64,000 bases of DNA from Akkermansiaceae bacterium (lineage in GTDB: Bacteria > Verrucomicrobiota > Verrucomicrobiia > Verrucomicrobiales > Akkermansiaceae). The translations under genes and the position numbers were made by a program. Shown here piece by piece: positions 30,478 to 39,430 of this stretch (the first letter of the stretch is position 1; each line of letters starts with the position of its first letter). The stretch lies in assembly GCA_024233135.1 (NCBI GenBank), contig JACKPZ010000008.1, positions 62,001 to 126,000 on the forward strand. Direction: 5' to 3'. The notes below the pieces were generated by a model that saw only the letters and a list, made by a program, of their open reading frames with translations, was not told the DNA's origin and did not search any database.

Positions 30478-32139
30478 ATGCCAGAATCTTTCCTACCCAA
30501 GCCGTTTACCCACCACTACCCGATCGCCAAGAAATACGCCAAGAGCGCGGTTTACTTCTCCTGCGAGTTCGCGATCGACCAGAGCTTCAAGATTTACTCG
30601 GGCGGCCTCGGTTTCCTGGCCGGCTCGCACATGCGGGCGGCCGCGGACCTGAAGCAGAACCTTTGCGGCATCGGCATCCTGTGGACCTACGGATACTATG
30701 ACCAGGCGCGCGGCGAGGATCGCGAGCTTGCCGTGCAGTTCCGCAAGAAGGAATACGCGTTTCTTCAGGACACCGGGATCCGCTTCACCGTTCCGGTGCA
30801 CGGTCACCCGGTGTGGGTGAAACCGATGTTCCTTCCCGGCGACGTTTTCGGCACCGTGCCGATGTTCTTCCTCACCACCGACATCGAGGAGAACGACCCG
30901 CTTTCCCGCGCGATCACCCACCGTCTCTACGATCAGGACCAGCTCCGGCGCATCGCCCAGTACATCATCCTCGGCGGCGGCGGCGCGCGGTTGCTCGACG
31001 AACTCGGAGTCGATCCCGAGGTCTGGCACCTCAACGAGGCCCACGGGCTTTCCGCGGCGTTCCATGTCTATCAGAAGCACGGCAGCCTGGAGGAGGTGAA
31101 GAAACGTTTCGTGTTCACGACCCACACGCCCGAGGACGCGGGCAACGAGAAACACGATTTCACGCTGCTGCGCGACTTCTCGTTCTTCAGCGGAGCGCCC
31201 GAGGATGAGGTCCGCAAGATCACCGGGCTTGATGGCGACATCTTCAACCACTCGCTCGCCGCGCTGCGGCTTTCCCGAATCGCCAACGGCGTCTCCAAAC
31301 TCCATGGCGAGGTCTCGCGGACCATGTGGAAGGACTATCCCGGCATCTGCCCGATCACCCACGTCACCAACGCGCAGAACAAGAAATATTGGGCCGACCA
31401 CGGTCTGGAGCACGCCCGCAAGAATGGCGACTCGGAGGAACTGCGCCACCGCAAGCGCGAGCTGAAGGAACGCTTGTTCCGCATCGTCGCAAACCAGACG
31501 GGCAAGCTTTTCAAACCCGGCGTCCTCACCATCGTGTGGGCGCGGCGTTTCGCCGGATACAAGAGGCCGGACCTGGTCACCCGGGACCTGAAGAAGTTCT
31601 CGGAGATGCTCAACGACTCGAACTATCCGGTGCAGATGATCTGGGCCGGAAAGCCGTATCCCTTCGACTACTCCGCCATCGATACCTTCAACCACCTCAT
31701 CGGTGTCACGCGTGATTTCCCGAACGCCACCGTGCTTGTCGGATACGAGCTCGAGCTCTCGCGTTTCCTCAAAAACGGCTCGGACATCTGGCTCAACAAC
31801 CCGGTGGTCACCCGCGAGGCGTCCGGCACGTCCGGCATGACCGCCGCCATGAACGCGTCGGTCAACCTGTCGACCTATGACGGCTGGATCTGCGAGTTCG
31901 CGCGCGATGAGGAAAACTCGTTCCTCATTCCCGAGGCCGACCGCTCGCTGGGCCCGGTCGAGCGCGACCGTTCCGACATGCTCGGCTTCTACAAGGTGCT
32001 CAGCGAAAAAGTCCTGCCCGCCTACTACGACAATCCGGATGAATGGGACCGCGTCGTGATGAACTCGATGAACGACGTGGTGCCATTCTTCGACGCCGAC
32101 CGCATGGTCGACGAATACTATACGAAAATCTATCCGTGA
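30478..32139 (+). CDS. glgP: Alpha-glucan (glycogen) phosphorylase, short form
   Basis: Releases glucose-1-phosphate from alpha-1,4-glucans. The 553-residue product belongs to the shorter alpha-glucan phosphorylase group, not the 800-residue GlgP/MalP group. It begins with AVYFSCEFAIDQSFKIYSGGLGFLAGSH, the family's N-terminal glycine loop. WHLNEAHGLSAAF, FTTHTPEDAGNEKHDF, ITHVTNAQNKKYW and IVWARRFAGYKRPDL follow. The C-terminal pyridoxal-phosphate region is NPVVTREASGTSGMTAAMNASVNLSTYDGW. Start at ATG 30478, preceded by a GAAG; an in-frame ATG at 30421 would add 19 unconserved residues. It is convergent with the isochorismatase-like gene. Confidence 0.9.
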   Translation: MPESFLPKPFTHHYPIAKKYAKSAVYFSCEFAIDQSFKIYSGGLGFLAGSHMRAAADLKQNLCGIGILWTYGYYDQARGEDRELAVQFRKKEYAFLQDTGIRFTVPVHGHPVWVKPMFLPGDVFGTVPMFFLTTDIEENDPLSRAITHRLYDQDQLRRIAQYIILGGGGARLLDELGVDPEVWHLNEAHGLSAAFHVYQKHGSLEEVKKRFVFTTHTPEDAGNEKHDFTLLRDFSFFSGAPEDEVRKITGLDGDIFNHSLAALRLSRIANGVSKLHGEVSRTMWKDYPGICPITHVTNAQNKKYWADHGLEHARKNGDSEELRHRKRELKERLFRIVANQTGKLFKPGVLTIVWARRFAGYKRPDLVTRDLKKFSEMLNDSNYPVQMIWAGKPYPFDYSAIDTFNHLIGVTRDFPNATVLVGYELELSRFLKNGSDIWLNNPVVTREASGTSGMTAAMNASVNLSTYDGWICEFARDEENSFLIPEADRSLGPVERDRSDMLGFYKVLSEKVLPAYYDNPDEWDRVVMNSMNDVVPFFDADRMVDEYYTKIYP

Positions 32140-32149
32140 TGCCGGTGGT

Positions 32150-32893
32150 TCACTCGGGCAGATGCTCCGAGCTTCCGCGGTCCGGTCCGAGCAGCTGGTT
32201 GAGGTCGTGCATGGCCTCGTCCACCGTGCAGACGCGGGCGTAGCGGTCGCGCAGGCAGGCGAGGGAGGCGCCGTGCAGCGCCGGCGTGACCGTCGCGCAG
32301 GCGTCATCGACGACCGCGACGAAGTAGCCCAGATCGCATGCGTCGCGGGCGGTGGTCTCGACGCATTCGTTGGTGTAGACGCCACAGATGTAGAGCGAGC
32401 GGATGCCGAGGTTGCCGAGCACGTAATGCAGGTTGGTGCTGGAGAAGACGCCGCTGGCGGTCTTGTCGATGATGATCTCGTCGCCGACGGGCGCGATTTC
32501 CTCGAGAAACTCGGCTTCCTTGCTGCCCTTGGCGGCGAGCAGATGCAGGCGGCGGTGCCCCGCGCTGCGGTCGCGGCCGTCCTGGGTGAGCGCGCAGATG
32601 CGGCAATGGATCACCTCGAGTTCGTTGCCGCGGAAAGCGTCCTGCAGGCGGCGCACGCCGGGCAGAACCACGCTGCGCAGGCGATCGAAGTAGTATTTCC
32701 TGCCTTCCTCCGGCACTCCGCTCGTATCCGGATCGGCGAAGAGCCCCCAGCCTTCGGCGGCGTCGAGGTATTGCATGTCGATGCACAGCAGCGCCACCTT
32801 TCCGTCCGCAAGGTATTCCGCCCGCGCGGGATTGGTCACGAATGCCTCGCGATAGTTCTCGCGCAGGGGGTCTCTGGAAACGTTCAGGCTCAT
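32150..32893 (-). CDS. Isochorismatase-like cysteine hydrolase
   Basis: A 247-residue cytoplasmic hydrolase of the isochorismatase/nicotinamidase superfamily. The catalytic Asp is in ALLCIDMQYLD near residue 40, the Lys in IDKTASGVFSSTNL, and the nucleophilic Cys in YICGVYTNECVETTARDACDLGY near residue 180. The TNECVETTARDA context is closest to the ureidoacrylate/biuret/N-carbamoylsarcosine amidase branch. That fits the neighbouring M20 carbamoylase-like gene 51 bases upstream on the same strand. The start at 32893 (MSLNVSRDPL) is preferred over 32944. A role in cleaving ureido or carbamoyl amides is inferred, not certain. Confidence 0.8.
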   Translation of the reverse strand: MSLNVSRDPLRENYREAFVTNPARAEYLADGKVALLCIDMQYLDAAEGWGLFADPDTSGVPEEGRKYYFDRLRSVVLPGVRRLQDAFRGNELEVIHCRICALTQDGRDRSAGHRRLHLLAAKGSKEAEFLEEIAPVGDEIIIDKTASGVFSSTNLHYVLGNLGIRSLYICGVYTNECVETTARDACDLGYFVAVVDDACATVTPALHGASLACLRDRYARVCTVDEAMHDLNQLLGPDRGSSEHLPE

Positions 32894-32944
32894 CCCGGAC
32901 AACCTACCCGCGGAATGCGGAGTGCGACAACCCCCGGATTTCAA

Positions 32945-34195
32945 TCATGCTCCGAAGGCGAGTCGGCGCAGGGTCGCGAGCATCACGTTCGCACCGGCCT
33001 CGATGTCGTCCCAGGCCGTCCATTCGGCGGGAGAGTGCGATTTCCCCTCCACCGAAGGTACGAAAACCATCGCCACCGGGCATACCGAGGCGACGATCTG
33101 CGCGTCGTGCGCGGCGCCGGATACCATCCGCCGGAAACGCACGTCCTGTTCGCGCGAGATCTCCTCGATGATGCCGACCAGACCAGGATCGCAGTCGACC
33201 GGGTGGATCCAACTGTCGACCTGATAGGAGAAAGTCAATCCACGGCGGCGCGCGATGGCGGCGAGTGTTTTGCGGATCGCTCCGGCGAGTTCGTTCATCA
33301 CCGTCTCGTCGGTGTCGCGCACGTCGATGGTGAAACTCGCTTCGCCCGGCACCGTGTTCGCCGACCCGGGCGTGAGTTCGACTCGTCCGATCGTCGCGCG
33401 CGAGACCTCGGAGCCGTTTTCGTCGAGGATGCGCGGGATTTCGTGCGCGAAGTCGGCGATGCCCATGAACGCGTCGCGACGCATCGGCATCGGTGTCGTG
33501 CCCGCGTGGTTCGGCTCGCCGGAAAATGTCACGTTCCATTTGAAAAGCCCGGTGATCGCCTCGACCACACCGACCTGCTCGTTGGCCGTTGAAAGCACCG
33601 GGCCCTGCTCGATGTGGAGTTCCAGATAGGCGCCGATCCTTTCCGGATCCCGGCGCGCGCGCAGCGCTTCCCACGGATCGAGGCCGGCTTCGCGCATGGT
33701 GTCCTCCAGTCTCTGGCCCGTGGGGTCCGCGGCGCGGTGGATGGTGTCCGGCGTGATCTGGCCGGCGAACGATTGCGAACCGAACATGCCGCCGAAACGA
33801 CCTTCCTCGTCGGAGAACGCGATCAACTCGATGTCCTGTTTCGGGACCGCGCCGCTCTCCTTGAGGACGCGGAGACATTCGAGTCCCGTGAGCACGCCCA
33901 GCGTGCCGTCGAGAATGCCCGCGCAAGGCACGGTGTCGATGTGCGAACCGATGACGAGCGTCGGTTTCTCCGGCGAGCGTCCGGCGAGCCGGCCGCTCAG
34001 GTTGCAAGCGCCGTCGCGCGAGGTTTCGAGACCGGCTTCGCGCATTTTTCGCTCCAGCCACTCCTTGCCCTGCATGTCGGCGGGAGTGAACGCCATGCGG
34101 TAAACACCGCCGTCATCGGCCCTGCCGATCTCGGCAAGCTCGCGCAGATCGTCCTCCAAGCGTTGGATCGAGATGGTGCTTTCCGTGACCTTCAT
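32945..34195 (-). CDS. M20-family N-carbamoyl-L-amino acid hydrolase / allantoate amidohydrolase type
   Basis: A 416-residue Zn-dependent enzyme that hydrolyses N-carbamoyl groups. The metal-site motifs are GSHIDTVPCAGILDGTLGVL (His and bridging Asp), AFSDEEGRFGGMFGS (Glu pair) and LELHIEQGPVL (His). The dimerisation-domain segment FSGEPNHAGTTPMPMRRDA is characteristic of beta-ureidopropionase, allantoate amidohydrolase and HyuC. The C-terminal substrate loop is SGAAHDAQIVA with PSVEGKSHSPAEW. Which ureide is used cannot be read. The start at ATG 34195 (MKVTESTISI) gives the normal N-terminus. The gene is divergent from the symporter operon, with a 44-base gap to the extended start on the other strand. 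Confidence 0.88.
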   Translation of the reverse strand: MKVTESTISIQRLEDDLRELAEIGRADDGGVYRMAFTPADMQGKEWLERKMREAGLETSRDGACNLSGRLAGRSPEKPTLVIGSHIDTVPCAGILDGTLGVLTGLECLRVLKESGAVPKQDIELIAFSDEEGRFGGMFGSQSFAGQITPDTIHRAADPTGQRLEDTMREAGLDPWEALRARRDPERIGAYLELHIEQGPVLSTANEQVGVVEAITGLFKWNVTFSGEPNHAGTTPMPMRRDAFMGIADFAHEIPRILDENGSEVSRATIGRVELTPGSANTVPGEASFTIDVRDTDETVMNELAGAIRKTLAAIARRRGLTFSYQVDSWIHPVDCDPGLVGIIEEISREQDVRFRRMVSGAAHDAQIVASVCPVAMVFVPSVEGKSHSPAEWTAWDDIEAGANVMLATLRRLAFGA

Positions 34196-34239
34196 GTCCT
34201 CCAACCAAACGGCGTGTCGGCATCGAGGCCAGAAAGAAT

Positions 34240-34788
34240 TTGCAATCGGGGGAGTTTCCCCCAAGCCTTGGTGCGCCGTTTCCGCAAGCCAAGCGTCGCA
34301 TTCCGTGGCGGGAAACCGAACTGACCGGAACCATCTTCTTTTTCAAGCCCAACTCCCGTGTTCGCAGGTCGGTTCTCGCCGGCCTTGTCTTGGGTGGAGT
34401 GCTTGCAACGGCGAACGCGGCGCCGACGGTCACGTCGGACATCAAGCCGGACGCGGAAGGGAAACTCACCAGCGACGACGGAACGATCGACCTGGTCTGG
34501 ACCGGCGGTCACGGTCCTTGCGAACTCCAGCAGGCGCGCGACGAATCATTTGCCGACGCGAGGTCCCGCTATGAGGGGGAAGATACCGAAACGGTGCTCA
34601 CCGGCCTCGCCGACGGTGTCTATCACTTTCGCGTCCGCGAGGTTCCCTCCGGCGGGTGGTCCGAGCCACTGGTGGTGAACGTCGAGTCCATGAACCGCGG
34701 AACCTTGTTTCTTCTCCTCGGCACCGGCGCCTTTGTCGCCGTGTCCACCATCGGAAGCATTCTGTACGGCTATCACAAGAACCGATGA
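34240..34788 (+). CDS. Signal-peptide plus C-terminal TM protein, fibronectin-III-like, symporter partner
   Basis: Unrecognised family. The frame begins at TTG 34240; the true start is uncertain because no ATG or GTG precedes the signal-like segment RRSVLAGLVLGGVLATANAA. The extracytoplasmic part, about 95 residues, reads as a small beta-sandwich: IDLVWTGGHGPCELQQARD, then TETVLTGLADGVYHFRVREVPSGGWSEPLVVNV, the pattern of a fibronectin type III domain with its G-strand. One transmembrane helix (GTLFLLLGTGAFVAVSTIGSILYGY) ends the protein in KNR. Its stop overlaps the symporter start by 4 bases (ATGA), so the two are made together. Confidence 0.6.
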   Translation: MQSGEFPPSLGAPFPQAKRRIPWRETELTGTIFFFKPNSRVRRSVLAGLVLGGVLATANAAPTVTSDIKPDAEGKLTSDDGTIDLVWTGGHGPCELQQARDESFADARSRYEGEDTETVLTGLADGVYHFRVREVPSGGWSEPLVVNVESMNRGTLFLLLGTGAFVAVSTIGSILYGYHKNR

Positions 34789-36206
34789 TCCTCGCCTCCT
34801 CCATTCCCGCATCCACCGCATGGGCCATCGTCACCGGCCTTGGCGTGCTGTGGGTGATCCTCGGCGTTTGGTGGGGCCGCAAGGCGAAGACCAGCGAGGG
34901 TTTCATGCTTGCCGGCCGCAACGTCGGGATCTCGCTCGGCGCGGCGACCGCGATGGCCACCTGGGTGACGTCGAACACGACGATGGTCGCGCCCTTGCTC
35001 GCCTACGAAAAAGGCGTGTGGGGCATGCTCGCCTACGCCTCCGCGTCGTTCGGCCTGCTGCTGTTCGCGCCGCTGGCGTTCCGCATCCGCAGGCTGCTGC
35101 CGCGTGGCGTTACCGCTGGCGATTTCTTCCGCTTGCGCTACGGCCGCGTCGGCTGGGCGGTGTTCCTCATCATCACCCTGGTGTATTCCATTACCTGGCT
35201 GGTCACGATGGCCATCGCGGGAGGAAAACTGCTAGAAACGATCGGCGGCATCGAATACGTCCAAGGCATGTCGCTCATCCTCGTGGTGTGCGTGCTCTAC
35301 ACCTTGTTCGGTGGACTTTACGCCGTCATCGGCACCGATTTCATCCAGAGCCTCATCATCCTCGCGGGCATTGTCTTCATCGGCGTCGAGGTGCTCGATC
35401 ACGTGGATGTTCCGTCCGTCCACGCGCACCTGGTGAAGGAACAGCCGGCCTTGTTGAGCGTGATGATGCCCGCCGCGCTGCTCGCGATTTTCAACAACAT
35501 GCTCTTCGGTTTCGGCGAGGTGATGCACAACAACGTCTGGTGGTCGCGCGCGTTCGCGATGCGCGAGAAGGTGGCGCCGAAGGCGTTCTTCCTTTCGGGC
35601 GTCCTGTGGTTTCCGATTCCCATCGCCGCCGGTTTCGTCGCCCTTTGCGCCGGTCCGCTCGGCGTGAACGTCACGGATCCCGGCAAGGTTGGCCCGGAGG
35701 TCGCCGAGCACGTGCTGGGACTTGCCGGCTTCGGCCAGTTCGCCGGAGTGATCATTCTCGTCGTGCTGTTTTGTTCGATGGCGTCGTCGATCGACTCGCT
35801 GCTTGCCGCCACCTCCGACCTTCTCGTGCGCGACATCTACGAGGGTGTTTTCAAACAACATCTCGACCCGGAAAAATTCCGTCCGGTTTCCGCGACGGCG
35901 ATCATCGTGGTGTCCGTCATCGCATGGTCGCTGGCACTGAGCGGATGGAACATCGACCTCGTGCTGTTCAGCGCCGGCGCGCTGGTGGCCAGCCTCGTCT
36001 GGCCGGTCATCGCGGGTTTGTTCTGGAAGCGTTTGAACGCCCCGCTGGTCATTGCAGGCATCATCGCCGGTTGTGCGGGCGGCCTTTGGGCGTATTTTGA
36101 AATCCAAACGTACACCGGCGCGCTCGTAGGGGCCGCCGTCTCGATGGTGTTCACGATCGCCGCGCGATGGGTGGGCGCCAAACCACTCCGAGATCTCGAA
36201 TCCTGA
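34785..36206 (+). CDS. Sodium:solute symporter family transporter
   Basis: A 473-residue membrane protein of the SSS family (LeuT fold) with about 13 helices. Family landmarks are FMLAGRNVGISLGAATAMATWV (TM1, sodium site), RLLPRGVTAGDFFRLRYG, GGLYAVIGTDFIQSLIILAG (the SSS signature), and FCSMASSIDSLLAATSDLLVRDIY (TM8, second sodium-site SS pair). The substrate is unknown. Neighbouring carbamoyl-hydrolase genes suggest a ureide, uracil-like compound or amino acid. It overlaps the preceding membrane protein and is followed 2 bases later by a 39-residue peptide, so the transporter may have three parts. Confidence 0.88.
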   Translation: MILASSIPASTAWAIVTGLGVLWVILGVWWGRKAKTSEGFMLAGRNVGISLGAATAMATWVTSNTTMVAPLLAYEKGVWGMLAYASASFGLLLFAPLAFRIRRLLPRGVTAGDFFRLRYGRVGWAVFLIITLVYSITWLVTMAIAGGKLLETIGGIEYVQGMSLILVVCVLYTLFGGLYAVIGTDFIQSLIILAGIVFIGVEVLDHVDVPSVHAHLVKEQPALLSVMMPAALLAIFNNMLFGFGEVMHNNVWWSRAFAMREKVAPKAFFLSGVLWFPIPIAAGFVALCAGPLGVNVTDPGKVGPEVAEHVLGLAGFGQFAGVIILVVLFCSMASSIDSLLAATSDLLVRDIYEGVFKQHLDPEKFRPVSATAIIVVSVIAWSLALSGWNIDLVLFSAGALVASLVWPVIAGLFWKRLNAPLVIAGIIAGCAGGLWAYFEIQTYTGALVGAAVSMVFTIAARWVGAKPLRDLES

Positions 36207-36208
36207 CC

Positions 36209-36328
36209 ATGTTTTCCTCCGTGTTCATGCAATTCCTCGTTTGCCTCGGCCTGGTATGGACCGGGCTCGGCGCGCTGGTCCTTGTCTTTCTTCTCATTCG
36301 CGACTGGAAACGCGGCGAACTCTGGTGA
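36209..36328 (+). CDS. 39-residue symporter small accessory protein
   Basis: A short ORF of 39 codons begins 2 bases after the symporter stop. The peptide is MFSSVFMQFLVCLGLVWTG at its N-terminus, continues as a single hydrophobic helix, and ends RDWKRGELW. One membrane-spanning helix followed by a basic tail ending in Trp is the pattern of the small accessory peptides found directly after sodium:solute symporters in several phyla. Its placement, reading-frame integrity and composition argue strongly that it is real, although its size makes it easy to miss. Confidence 0.75.
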   Translation: MFSSVFMQFLVCLGLVWTGLGALVLVFLLIRDWKRGELW

Positions 36329-36363
36329 GTTCCGGTTTCTCTATCAGCCCCACCCTTTCTGCC

Positions 36364-37443
36364 ATGAGCGAAACATTCGATCCGAATCCGTCGACTCCGT
36401 ATCTGACTCCGCCGCGGGATTCCGAAGCCACCCGTCCGGAGCCTGGAAATCTCTTCAGCGGTTCGCCGCCGGACCTCGACGTTCTCGCCGAGTTATCCGG
36501 CCAGAACATTCTCTACGCGCGCCAGTTCAGCTTCCGCCACGTCGCCGAGTTGTGCAAACTCGCCGCCTTCCTGGAGAAGGTCGAGATCTGGCCGTATCAT
36601 CCGCTGGACGGCAAAATCATCACAACCGCGTTTTTCGAGGCGTCCACCCGCACCCGGACGAGCTTCGAGAGCGCGGTGCACCGTCTCGCGGGCAAGATCA
36701 TCTCGATCCCCGACGGCTCCCTCACCGGTGCGAAGAAAGGCGAGTCGCTGCAGGACATCGGTGAAATGTTCAACGCCTACTGCGACTGTGTCGTCATGCG
36801 CCACACCGAGACCGACGCACCGAAACGCATGCTGGAGAACCTTCGGATCCCCCTGATCAACGCGGGCAACGGATCCGGAGAACATCCGACGCAGGCGCTC
36901 GCCGACTGGTATGCGCTGTTGAAGTGGGAGCCACGTCTCGCCGCGCCGTTCGAAACCGGAGACCGCAAGCTCAACCTCGGCATCCTCGGCACGCCCGGCT
37001 CGATGCGGGCGGTGAAATCGTTCCTCCTGATGTCGCTCAATTTCAGCGACCATATCGAGAAGGTCACCGTGATCTCGGAAATGGCGGACCCCTTCGGCAA
37101 GGATGTCACCGAAAGCCTCGACCGCGCGAACATTCCCTACGAGGTCACCAACGACATCCGCGAGAATCTGCCGCAACTCGATGTGATCTACATGAACTCG
37201 ATCGCTTTCCTCGGCGATTCCTACAAGGCGCTCGATTCGCGTTACAAGCTCGATGCGCAGAGCGGATTGAAGATGGACGCGGTCATCCTGCATCCGCTCG
37301 CCCGTCTCGACGAACTCGACACCTCCTTGGACAAGACCCCGCACAATCTCTACTTCTCGCAGGCCCATGGCGCCGTGTTTGTGAGGCAGGCGTTGTTGCT
37401 CGCCGTGCTCGGGCGCCTCGACCGTCTCCCGGAATTCCACTGA
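36364..37443 (+). CDS. Aspartate-carbamoyltransferase-like protein with altered aspartate site
   Basis: A 359-residue member of the aspartate/ornithine carbamoyltransferase family. The carbamoyl-phosphate site is intact: FFEASTRTRTSFESA (STRTR), KKGES for the neighbouring-subunit Lys, VVMRHTE (Arg) and NAGNGSGEHPTQAL (His and Gln). The aspartate side differs. The YMTRVQKER motif of ATCase is replaced by IYMNSIAFLGDSYK, so the Arg and Gln that bind aspartate carboxylates are Ser and Ala. HPLPR reads HPLAR. Residues 1-35 are an unconserved Pro-rich extension. It could be a divergent PyrB, or a carbamoyltransferase for another acceptor. It follows the symporter peptide by 35 bases and precedes asnB by 27. 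Confidence 0.8.
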   Translation: MSETFDPNPSTPYLTPPRDSEATRPEPGNLFSGSPPDLDVLAELSGQNILYARQFSFRHVAELCKLAAFLEKVEIWPYHPLDGKIITTAFFEASTRTRTSFESAVHRLAGKIISIPDGSLTGAKKGESLQDIGEMFNAYCDCVVMRHTETDAPKRMLENLRIPLINAGNGSGEHPTQALADWYALLKWEPRLAAPFETGDRKLNLGILGTPGSMRAVKSFLLMSLNFSDHIEKVTVISEMADPFGKDVTESLDRANIPYEVTNDIRENLPQLDVIYMNSIAFLGDSYKALDSRYKLDAQSGLKMDAVILHPLARLDELDTSLDKTPHNLYFSQAHGAVFVRQALLLAVLGRLDRLPEFH

Positions 37444-37470
37444 ACCCATCCATCCCGAAAACCGATTCCC

Positions 37471-39420
37471 ATGTGCGGCATTGCCGGCTCTTTCTCCGCC
37501 CGACCTCTTTCCGAAAACCGGGAAGCGATCCTTCATGACCAATTGCAGGCCATCCTGCACCGTGGTCCCGATGCCCAGACGACCTGGCTCGACCGCCAGC
37601 GCGGCGTCGCTTTCGGCCACACGCGGCTCTCGATCAACGACCTCGAAGGCGGCCGCCAGCCGATCCGTTCGCTCGACGACCGCTTCGTCGCGACGATCAA
37701 CGGAGAGTTCTACAACTTCAAATACCACCGCTCGGTGCTCATGGCCGAGGGCCAGCGTTTCCGCACCAAGTCGGACTCGGAGATCGCGCTCGGCCTCTAT
37801 CGGAAACACGGTCTCGATTTCACCCGCTTCCTGCGCGGCGAGTTCGCGTTCACGATGTACGACCGGGAGAACGACGAGTTGATCATCGTCCGCGACCGCT
37901 GGGGCATCCGCCCCTTGTTCTTCCATGTCCAGGACGGCCACACGCTCCATTGGGGCTCCGAAGTGAAGGCGCTCATCGCCCATCCCGAGGTCCCCGCCGA
38001 ACTCGATCCGAAGGCGGCGCTGCACCAGCTCATGCAGACGATCGCGCCCGGCATGAGCGCGTTCAAGAACATCGAGTCGCTCTCGCCCGGCCACCTGCTG
38101 CGCGTGCGCAAGAACGGCGGCGGCCTGCAGATCGAGAAAATCCGCTATTGGGACCTCGATTTCCCCGAAGAAGGAAACCACGAACGCCCGGATGACGAAG
38201 CCTATCACGTCGAACGCATCCGCGAGGAACTCACGCGCGCCGTCGTGCTCCGGCTGGAAGCGGACGTGCCGGTGGGTTGCTATCTATCAGGAGGCATCGA
38301 TTCGTGCTGCATCCTCGGTCTCGCGACGGGCGCGATGCAGTCTCCGGTGAAGGCGTTCACCATCGCCTTCGACAACGACGACTACGACGAAAGCTCGATC
38401 GCCCGAGAGATGGCGGAGTCGATGAACGCGGACCAGGAGGTGATCACGCTCGCGGCGGACGATCTTTACGGACAGAACTACATCGACACCGTCTGGCACG
38501 CCGAGCGCACGTTCTACAACACGCTTGGGGTCGCGAAGAACCTGATGTCGAAACGCGTGTGGGAATGCGGCTACCGCTGCGTCGTCACCGGCGAGGGGTC
38601 GGACGAGTTGTTCGCCGGATACCCGGGTTTCAAACGCGACATGTTCCTCCACGGCATCTCGCATGAGCCGGAACACGTCCGCGCCGAGTACGCAGAGGCG
38701 CTCGAGCGGACCAACAAGCTGTTCAAGGGCGCGATCCTGTCCGAGGAATCCCACCATCATCCGGCGTGGGACACGCTCTGTGGTTTCACCCCGTCATGGC
38801 TGCAGCCGTGGATGGAGGCGCTGGAGATCGCCCGCCCGCTGCTCGATCCCGATGTGGCCAACGAGCTGCGTGGCTACGACCCGATCGAGGAGATCGCCTC
38901 GCGCATCGACGGACGCATGATGGAGGGCCGCCACCCGCTCGACCGCGCGCAATACACCTGGGCGAAGTGTCAGCTCGAAGGGCAGATCCTCAACTGGGGC
39001 GGCGACCGCGTGGACATGGCGAACTCGATGGAGTCGCGTCCCGCGTTCCTCGATCACCACCTGGCCGAGGCCGCGTTCCAGGTTCCTCCGCATTTCCGCA
39101 TCAAGGGAAACATCGAGAAATACGTGCTGCGCGAGGCCGTGAAAGGTGTGCTTCCCGAGGTGCTCTACAAACGCGAGAAGTTCGCCTTCATGGCGCCACC
39201 CGCCCATACCGACGAGCACAAGAAACGCAAGGTGTGGGAGCTCATCGACGGCTTCCTCAACCGCGACGCGGTGAAACGCTGCGGAATCCTCTCCGCCGAC
39301 GCGGTCGATGCCTTCCTCCGCGAATACAAGGCGGACACCGATCCGACCTCGCTGGTGCGCAAGGACGCGCTGCTCAACCACCTCCTCTGCCTGCACATCC
39401 TGCACGCGAAGTTCTGTTAG
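37471..39420 (+). CDS. asnB: Asparagine synthetase (glutamine-hydrolysing)
   Basis: AsnB makes asparagine from aspartate, ATP and glutamine. The 649-residue enzyme begins MCGIAGSF, exposing the catalytic Cys after Met removal. The glutaminase domain (residues 2-200) has LQAILHRGPDAQ, GHTRLSINDLEGGRQP, NGEFYNF and SDSEIALGLY. The synthetase domain starts near residue 235 with the PP-loop YLSGGIDS, followed by VTGEGSDELFAGYPGFK and the C-terminal RIDMA-like GDRVDMANSMESRPAFLD. The length is at the larger end for the family and suits the B-type used also in some cell-wall or surface amidation. It is last in the operon with the carbamoyltransferase-like gene and convergent with the next gene (10-base gap). 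Confidence 0.93.
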   Translation: MCGIAGSFSARPLSENREAILHDQLQAILHRGPDAQTTWLDRQRGVAFGHTRLSINDLEGGRQPIRSLDDRFVATINGEFYNFKYHRSVLMAEGQRFRTKSDSEIALGLYRKHGLDFTRFLRGEFAFTMYDRENDELIIVRDRWGIRPLFFHVQDGHTLHWGSEVKALIAHPEVPAELDPKAALHQLMQTIAPGMSAFKNIESLSPGHLLRVRKNGGGLQIEKIRYWDLDFPEEGNHERPDDEAYHVERIREELTRAVVLRLEADVPVGCYLSGGIDSCCILGLATGAMQSPVKAFTIAFDNDDYDESSIAREMAESMNADQEVITLAADDLYGQNYIDTVWHAERTFYNTLGVAKNLMSKRVWECGYRCVVTGEGSDELFAGYPGFKRDMFLHGISHEPEHVRAEYAEALERTNKLFKGAILSEESHHHPAWDTLCGFTPSWLQPWMEALEIARPLLDPDVANELRGYDPIEEIASRIDGRMMEGRHPLDRAQYTWAKCQLEGQILNWGGDRVDMANSMESRPAFLDHHLAEAAFQVPPHFRIKGNIEKYVLREAVKGVLPEVLYKREKFAFMAPPAHTDEHKKRKVWELIDGFLNRDAVKRCGILSADAVDAFLREYKADTDPTSLVRKDALLNHLLCLHILHAKFC

Positions 39421-39430
39421 AGCCGGATCT

